Source: Silene noctiflora
Taxonomy: Eukaryota; Streptophyta; Magnoliopsida; Caryophyllales; Caryophyllaceae
Length of the DNA stretch: 26,174 bases
Assembly: GCA_009801015.1 (NCBI GenBank)
Contig: VHZZ01000020.1
Span: forward strand, 204,127 to 230,300
Direction: 5' to 3'
In this document: positions 20,321 through 26,174 of the stretch, piece after piece
How the letters are laid out: the number at the start of each line of letters is the position of its first letter
How positions within the stretch are numbered: the first letter of the stretch is position 1
Position numbers and translations under genes: made by a program
Notes under the pieces: model-generated
The model's input: only the letters and a program-made list of their open reading frames with translations
What the model was told of the DNA's origin: nothing
Databases searched by the model: none

Positions 20321-20400
20321 GTAAATTTTCATTTGTAATGAACATATTCATCGCAAGCTTGCGATGGATATTTGTCTGTTACAAGAAAAACTTGTTGATA
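20321..20400. mobile_element. Fragment of the hairpin MITE family
   Basis: AAATTTTCATTTGTAATGAA resembles the CAAATTCTCATTTGTGAC ends seen at 6869 and 8551. It is followed by a perfect 18-bp palindrome, CATCGCAAGCTTGCGATG (20349-20366). Confidence 0.45.
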
Positions 20401-20561
20401 TAAATATTGACCTTAGGGTAGTCAAGCACAAATTAATCCCTATTAGCATTTTGTGTTAATAATCTAATTAGTAATTACATAGGTAAGTAAATTAGTCTCT
20501 CAATATAAAATACGTCAATGCATGTGTTGAGGTCTCTTTCCATATGTGTGTGAGGGACATT

Positions 20562-20572
20562 GTCCCACATCG
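20562..20572 (+). promoter_or_regulatory. snRNA-type upstream element (USE)
   Basis: GTCCCACATCG is a full match to the plant U-snRNA USE consensus RTCCCACATCG. A TATA-like TATAAGTA starts at 20599, 26 bp after it; that spacing is nearer to the RNA polymerase III type than to the polymerase II type of snRNA promoter. The same pair also occurs in dispersed plant repeats, so this need not be an active promoter. Confidence 0.5.
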
Positions 20573-20598
20573 GTAGAAAAACAGTGAATAAACTAGCT

Positions 20599-20664
20599 TA
20601 TAAGTAAGTGGGATACTCCTCCTATCACCAATTGGTTTTGTGATGGAACCTCACTTACTTATGG
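20599..20664 (+). repeat. Hairpin downstream of the USE
   Basis: ATAAGTAAGTG (20600-20610) is the exact reverse complement of 20652-20662, with G-T pairs extending the stem at its base. An inner ATCAC/GTGAT pair (20624-20628 and 20640-20644) would close a smaller loop. No known RNA family is recognised. Confidence 0.6.
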
Positions 20665-20699
20665 GTCGGTTTCATGCACCTAATTCTATAAACCCCTGT

Positions 20700-21120
20700 G
20701 GAGGACTCAAACTGCTATCTTTTTTTTCCTTTCCTTTGGAATGGTGTGTACATTTATAATGTGTGAGGACGTGCTAATAAATAAATATTTGTTTCTTTTT
20801 ATTATTTGAGAGTCTTAACGATAAAAATCTTCTAAATTAAAACCAATTTAATAATATCATATCATATATTATCGAAAAGCTGTAGGGTCTCAAAAGTCAA
20901 AACCCATATCGAGCCTCAAAGAACCTTCAGTCTATATTTTCTATATTTTCATCCCCTTTCCTTTTTGCACAAGAAATAAAAAGGTGAATTTTGATCACAC
21001 AAAACACACCACTCCATATGCCATTAAATTTGAGCCACACAAATCATCTCAAAAAAGGAAATAGGGAAGAAAACCCGAATAATAACCGAAAAGGGAATTA
21101 AGAAAGAAAATATAGATGGA
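20700..21120. other. Intergenic, nothing recognised
   Basis: AT-rich, with a purine-rich tract at 21050-21120. No coding frame or element ends are found. Confidence 0.4.
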
Positions 21121-21130
21121 TAATGATGTG

Positions 21131-21272
21131 GCGCCGAAGTTGAGTGTCACCCTCTCACATGCATCCATTATTGTAGGGGTCCTCACTTATTACATATGAG
21201 AGAGTGACGCCGAGTTTGGGTGTCACCCGATAGTACCAACTCATTTTCCAATACGGAAGAGGAGGGAGTAAT
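21131..21272. repeat. Short direct repeat and MITE-like terminus
   Basis: GCGCCGAAGTTGAGTGTCACCC (written here as 21131-21152) recurs in near copy at 21207-21228. Between them, CTCTCACATG and CATATGAGAG are near inverses. The stretch ends GGAGGGAGTA at 21263-21272, the end of a Stowaway-like element whose left end I could not place. Probably a rearranged MITE. Confidence 0.45.
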
Positions 21273-23026
21273 ATGTACGAGTAAAGAGTCAAGGAGCATT
21301 GAAACTGAAAAGCCGCCCCTCGTAATTTCCAGCTTAGATGACAAAAATGGTCAAAGATGTTGTCGCATGCATGGTTTCAGTTTCTAACGTACAATTTGTA
21401 TGACAGGCAGTACAGCTTTAGTTATTCTCCAAGGAAAATGACTAAGGATAATATATAGAAGATGAATAAAAGGCTCCTATAGTTAAGGCAATATTGCAGA
21501 GTTAAAGCATGCATTAATTGTCAAAGTAAGTTGGGTGAATGAAAGTAGAAGAAGTAGGTGTATAGTGTATTGGTCTAAGACGGCAAACCAAATAAGAATG
21601 AAACAACAACAATGTAGAAATAAGACAGAGTGTCCCTTTTGTGATGTCTCTACTCTAATGCCCACTTACAAACCGTCCCTTATTCACAAGGCATACACCC
21701 ACCCTTCACCCTTGTGTGTTATTGTCCTTGACATTGATTTTTAGTAACATGCCCCCACTCTACAATACTAAATACTAATCTAATCTCATGTACAGACAAA
21801 TTTCAGACCTACTACCATTCTATCCATTCTCTAAAATGAAAAAAAAAAAAAGATTGGTTTCAAATTTTCTTTAAGATAAATACGTAATTTTAATATAGTC
21901 TCCGGTGAATTTTACAATATTTAAAAAAATAAAATAAAAGGTTTTATGTATTCAACTGACAACTTCTATTATCAACTCGTTATAGCTAGTCAAGAACTTT
22001 TACGTACGATTGTGATGATGGTTTGGAACCGCAATACTGATATATGATCTTGAGTTATGAATGTGGTATGTTGCGGAAAATAAGATTATGCATACATGGC
22101 TGTATTATGAGTATTCAGACATGCACATATAACATATATGTACATTTAAGACAAGAAGAAAGTTAAAAAAAAAAAGATGAATTAATGTCGCCATGTCGAA
22201 AGATATATCTGAAATAATATTAATGTACGTGACGAGTTCACATATAATAGGTTTTACAGGGGTTCAAACAATGTTGTCATGATATACCAATCTTATAGCC
22301 TACTAAATACATATAACATGAGTGTTAGGTATAGCGACGATTTCATTAAATAGTCTCCGGTGTCCTATTTAATGTTTTAAAAATATTGTCTATGTGTCCT
22401 ATTTCCTAAATTCGCCCCTGGTTACGTATTTGTATCATGCATACCAGGTGTAGTCTGCAACCCTAAATACTTAGAAATAATGATGGTCCGTGGAAAGACA
22501 ATAGTGAAGCGATCACAGTATTAACAATCACTTGAGCCATTTAGAAATGGCAAAAGTTGTATGAGACCAAAAAGGTCGAGACTTTAACCATAGTTATTGA
22601 TCATCACTACAAGAGTGCAGAGGAACAAGTTAATCTATATGAATCCAAAAGTTGAAATTTAAAGCAATAGAGATATGAATAAACGTAATACTTCATCTGT
22701 GTCAATCATTTGTTTACGTTTGCCAAAAAATAACAAGTGAACAAATGGTAGAGACTAGAGACCGTTGGTGTATAATATTACGATTCTATCATACTCGGTA
22801 TAGGAGTATACAAAGATAAGAATCATGAATTCATCAGAAATGATCATGCCAAACATTGACATGTTTTTATTCATACGAAAATAGTAAGACGATTTCAAGG
22901 GGGAAAATGACTCAATGAGATGATTTCTCATAATTTATGGCTAAGCCATCAGGCTACAATTCATAATCCATATACAATACGTCAAATTTTATACAAAATC
23001 ATGAAAAAGAAATTAAAAGAAAAGAT
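21273..23026. other. Long intergenic region with a small MITE remnant
   Basis: No supported gene in about 1.75 kb. TAGTCTCCGGTG occurs twice (about 21896 and 22352). At 22691-22755, TCAATCATTTGTTTA and its near inverse GAACAAATGGTAGA look like a shrunken Stowaway-like element. Minus and plus frames around 21483-21744 overlap each other and have no family features. The end nearest 23027 should hold the 3' UTR of the minus-strand DUF1635 gene. Confidence 0.4.
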
Positions 23027-24633
23027 CTAGTTCAAACTTGAGAGTAATCTCTGCCTCTTTTGAGTTGGACAATCAAAACTCACAGCAGATGGCATAATTC
23101 GGGTACCCGATGATCCACCACCAAAATCCAACATAGAACTCGGGCAAACCCGCATTGATCCACCGCTACTCTGACCATACAACGGTCTATCAACTGACCC
23201 ATTTACTACTTGTTTAGCATATCCCTTGAGTTGTACAGGTGGAATTTTCCGAGTCATTTGACCAGGTGGGTTTATCCACTGAGGAAGCGACCCCGCTACC
23301 ATCAATGTCTGAAGAAGCGGTCCTGCCTCGATCACGGCCTGTAAGAGCTTACCTTGCCTCGGGCGGGGCCTACCCTTGGCCAAATTCTCTATCAACATTG
23401 TCGCTCCGTCAACTCCCTTACTGCTAGGAGCAGTAGTAGTATTAATGAAGCAAATATTAGCAGAGTCAGGAGACGTAACAGTGGCCGGAGACGACACGTG
23501 GGACTGTGCTTTAAATTGTTCAAGAGAAAAGCTGGTCGATTCAGTAATGCCAGAATTAGTTTTAGCAGGGAAATTGGTTACGAGTGGAGTATCAGGGGAG
23601 AAAGGTGTACAAGGAAAAGTAGCAGTAGTTGTTGTTGTTGGCATAATTTGATCAAAATGTTGCGTTTTGTTGGTAAACGCTAACATTTGTTGAAGATTTG
23701 TCAATTGAGAATTGGCTTCGTCTCGTTCTTTACATACGTTTTGTAACATTAGAAGAAGTTTCCTGATGTGATCATTGTTCCTCATTATCACTTGATTTGT
23801 TTCTTTTCGCGTAATTTCGAGCTCATATGTCACATAATGAAGCTTCTGTTTGAGCTCATCAACATTCTGTAGACAAAAATACAAGGGTGGGTAGTTTAGT
23901 AAACAAATGATAACAAGAAACAAAATTTGGAGATGAAATTCTATAATGAACGGCTGTAATTTTGATGAAAAAAAGAAAAATCTTCAAGGAGAGATGTGAT
24001 TGGACATCGGTTCAAAGTTAGGGAAATGGGTAAATCATTGAATTGGGACCCATGAAAGATGCTCTCTCTATATACAAACTACTGTATACTTCATTTCAGT
24101 CAATTCCATTTTCCTCCCGTTGTGAATACGACATTATAAACTTAAGTATATGAGAAAATTATGCAACTTTTATTTCCAAATCCAATTAAACTAGACCAAG
24201 AATTGTCAATAATTTAGGCCAATATGCCTAAAGAAAGGTTCTAGAGAACTTATTGCATATTCAGTCCGTCTCAGTCATTCGTTTAAGGTAAATAAATGAC
24301 TGCAACGGAAAGAGTAACATTTACAAGAAAAATCAAACATAGTCTACCAAATGCACTATAATGTCGAGTAAAGTATCCTTGAAATTTAATTGTTCCGTCA
24401 CTTTTGCATTAATTCGGTTTACACGACTCGAACCCGAGTACCAAACCAATGAGACAAGACTAGTACAGAAAAGAAGGCAAATTTGAGAGGAAAACAAGAG
24501 CATTGCATTGAGTGAAGAACAGGGGAAGTGGAATTATAAAATGAGAAATGATGAAATATTAGCCATTACAAAATTAAATGTAAAAATGAAAACACACCTC
24601 TTGATATGACCACAAGTAACCAAAATCCTCCAT
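23027..24633 (-). CDS. DUF1635 family protein
   Basis: Two exons on the minus strand. Exon 1 is 24633-24598, only 12 codons (MEDFGYLWSYQE), ending at GAG|GTGTGT. Exon 2 is 23866-23027, after TTTGTCTACAG. The spliced product is 291 aa. Residues about 13-75 form a charged coiled coil (VDELKQKLHYVTYELEITRK and CKERDEANSQLTNLQQML). A Thr/Ser/Pro-rich middle follows. A conserved C-terminal block at about 184-213 (GKLLQAVIEAGPLLQTLMVA, then PQWINPP) is the second hallmark of DUF1635. The tail ends with CPTQKRQRLLSSLN, a small basic cluster that could help nuclear entry (inference). Function of the family is unknown to me. The 298-residue frame that starts at 23923 reads through the intron and is not the real N-terminus, because the family start MEDFGYLWSYQE lies in exon 1. 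Confidence 0.92.
24259..24315. mobile_element. Mini Stowaway-like remnant in the DUF1635 intron
   Basis: CAGTCCGTCTCAGTCATTCG is followed after a few bases by AATGACTGCAACGGAAAGAG, a near inverse. The words match the ends of the MITE at 19526. Only about 57 bp remain. Confidence 0.5.
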
Positions 24634-24768
24634 TTTTGCAGAGCAGTGGAGTGCAGTGGAGTTATTAATTAATTAGTAAAAGACAAAGAGAAAAAGATGA
24701 GAATATGTAATTAATTAGTGAGGAAAAATAGGTAAGGAAGGAGTTTGAAGAATGGCAGAAGCTGAGTA

Positions 24769-24775
24769 ATTTATA
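24769..24775 (-). promoter_or_regulatory. TATA box of the DUF1635 gene
   Basis: TATAAAT on the minus strand lies 136 bp before the ATG at 24633, predicting a leader of about 105 bases that is rich in C and T, as is common for plant leaders. Confidence 0.55.
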
Positions 24776-25368
24776 GAAATGAAAGTTTGAAATCAAGGGG
24801 CTAATAAGAACAAAAAAAAAAAAGAGGATGTGGGGTCAAATAAATATCAGCATTTTTATTATTATATTATTATATACAGTAGTTTTTATATAGTAACTAG
24901 AATTATTTAAGGGATAAAAATGACGTTATTTCAAAATTAAATATGAAAACTTTCCTACGTTAATTTCTTCAAAATTAAGAAACTTTACAAAATTCAGTAA
25001 AATATAAAATATAATGAGAGATGACTTATGGGAAGGGTTTTGATTATGGTAAGCACTCCCTTATTTCATGCTACTCTGTCCCGAGATTTATTTAATTAAT
25101 TGAGAGTTTTTTTTATTTTTTTGGGTAACTAAATTAATTTATTTATGTCAACGTTTTCTACTCGTTTTTTAGAGGACTCTCTACACTTTTTTAGTTTCAT
25201 TGGCTAATTATCATTAGCTACTTAATTAAAGGAATGAACTTAAGTTGGGTGATATTAGGGTTATTAAGGATTTTGCCAAATGAGTAAACTTCATGTAAAA
25301 CAACATTACGTGTTAAAAATAATTTTGAAAGAGCTAAATGACTATTGCTTCGTATATTACTTAGGCCC
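24776..25368. other. Promoter-side and intergenic DNA, nothing recognised
   Basis: AT-rich DNA upstream of the DUF1635 gene, with a run of 12 A near 24812. No frame or repeat ends are seen. Confidence 0.4.
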
Positions 25369-25372
25369 TGTT

Positions 25373-25550
25373 CTTTTGAACTTATTTTCAGTTCTTATAA
25401 GTTCAGTTCAGTTCAATTCAGTTCAGCTCTATTAAGTTCAGTTCAACTCTATTAAGTTCAGTTCAGTTCAGTTCAGTTCAGCTCTATTAAGTTCAGTTCA
25501 GCTCTATTAAGTTCAGTTCAACTCTATTAAGTTCAGTTCAGTTCAGTTCA
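25373..25550. mobile_element. Left end of a GTTCA-rich transposon
   Basis: GGCCCTGTTCTTTTGAACTT starts at 25373 and is followed by an array built from GTTCA pentamers and the decamer (G/A)CTCTATTAA (25401-25550), about a 20-bp higher-order unit repeated five times with variation. The start resembles the terminal repeat of a common MITE-like family. The matching right end is not found in the window, so the element may be broken by the microsatellite or extend past it. Confidence 0.5.
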
Positions 25551-25568
25551 GATTTATTTATTCCAACA

Positions 25569-25570
<2 letters not shown>

Positions 25571-25634
<64 letters not shown>

Positions 25635-25698
25635 TATTATTATTATTATTTTATTTACTATTATTATTATTATTAATATATCATTTTTAATATTTGTA

Positions 25699-25733
<35 letters not shown>

Positions 25734-25740
25734 TTATTTT
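25571..25740. repeat. (TTA)n microsatellite, about 170 bp
   Basis: TTA/ATT trinucleotides run from 25571 to about 25735, interrupted near 25632, 25651-25663 and 25675-25702. Such arrays are hypermutable and difficult to assemble. Confidence 0.95.
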
Positions 25741-26174
25741 TTATTTTTTTAGAAAAGTAAGAGGATCTCTTATTGATTAAATAAAGATCATACAAGATTC
25801 TACTACCCATCTACAAAGGGAGCAAGGAAACCCTGCATGCAACCTGTGGGTCGCACAGGTTCAAGTGCTTGTCACTTCATACAAAAATGTACATTTAGAC
25901 CTCTATAAATATCTTTCTTGGATCCATTTCAAAGAAGACACATGCAAGATTCATGTAAGAGATATCTCACCTAACAATTTTTTCTCTCTAGAAGTAANAC
26001 TACTCAAACATTTAAGAGAGTTTCAGGACCCTGCGTCAAGCGAGGTCCCGGTTATACATCTAGTACCGTACTGACTTAGGCATCAGAGAGGGCCCTCTTG
26101 GTAACTCCCAGAGGTCATGTCTGTTTCCTGTGTAGATATACGTACCTCCCGAGACAGTCGAACATCAATCTAGC
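25741..26174. mobile_element. Possible LTR fragment, runs off the window
   Basis: A TATA-like CTCTATAAATATC at 25901-25913 is followed about 165 bp later by CTGACTTAGGCATCAGAGAGG (about 26072), a phrase close to the R/U5 region of plant Gypsy LTRs, then GGGCCCTCTTGG. A frame at 25865-26074 contains an N and has no protein features. Neither LTR end is seen, so the call rests on resemblance. Confidence 0.35.

Noticed and set aside
25561-25740. Repeat array considered as CRISPR-like
   Set aside because: It is a simple trinucleotide microsatellite without spacers, in a plant nuclear genome.

Overview
The window is nuclear DNA of a flowering plant. It has spliced genes with GT/AG introns, an F-box/DUF295 gene, an NaKR-type metal-binding protein, an ESB1-class dirigent protein, a plastid-type RIBA protein and a plant-only DUF1635 protein. 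These sit in AT-rich DNA full of MITEs, LTR debris and microsatellites. The repeat types (GTTCA-rich arrays behind a GGCCCTGTTCTTTT end, hairpin MITEs built on ACGGATAGTGCCC) look like Caryophyllales to me, but this is recall, not a search. Scattered N bases point to a draft assembly.

Layout from left to right. (1) 176-4548: an F-box/DUF295 (KIB-type) pseudogene with two in-frame stops. It is split by a 2.86-kb solo-LTR-like insertion (1338-4197); the DUF295 reading resumes after it. (2) 4549-7437: non-coding repeats, including retroelement-like DNA, a 90-bp tandem repeat and a truncated MITE. (3) 7438-9687 (+): a three-exon NaKR/HPP-type heavy-metal-associated protein, with a hairpin MITE in intron 1. 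(4) 11008-12030 (-): an intronless ESB1-like dirigent protein with a signal peptide and a Gly/Ser/Ala/Thr repeat region. (5) 12791-13215 (-): short coding-like islands of unknown identity. (6) 13467-15958 (+): a seven-exon RIBA3-like riboflavin protein. Its GTP cyclohydrolase II half looks intact and its DHBP synthase loop is degenerate. A 72-bp SINE copy with 17-bp target duplications lies in intron 5. (7) 16182-16448 (-): an unidentified coding-like open frame. (8) 16500-23000: about 6.5 kb of gene-poor DNA with Stowaway, Tourist and possibly Mutator-like elements, a 72-bp tandem duplication and an snRNA-promoter-like hairpin locus. (9) 23027-24633 (-): a two-exon DUF1635 gene whose first coding exon is only 12 codons. 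(10) 25370-26174: a GTTCA-rich transposon end, a long TTA microsatellite, and what may be part of an LTR running off the window.

The genes do not form a pathway. They are independent plant loci: metal/ion handling in phloem or root, Casparian-strip-type lignin, plastid flavin synthesis and an unknown DUF1635 function. I found no new multi-gene system. The most informative points are the LTR-split F-box gene with its recoverable target site, the probable loss of one of two enzyme activities in the RIBA protein, the SINE with its target duplications, the perfect 52-bp inverted repeat in a transcribed intron, and the coding-like minus-strand islands that I could not identify.
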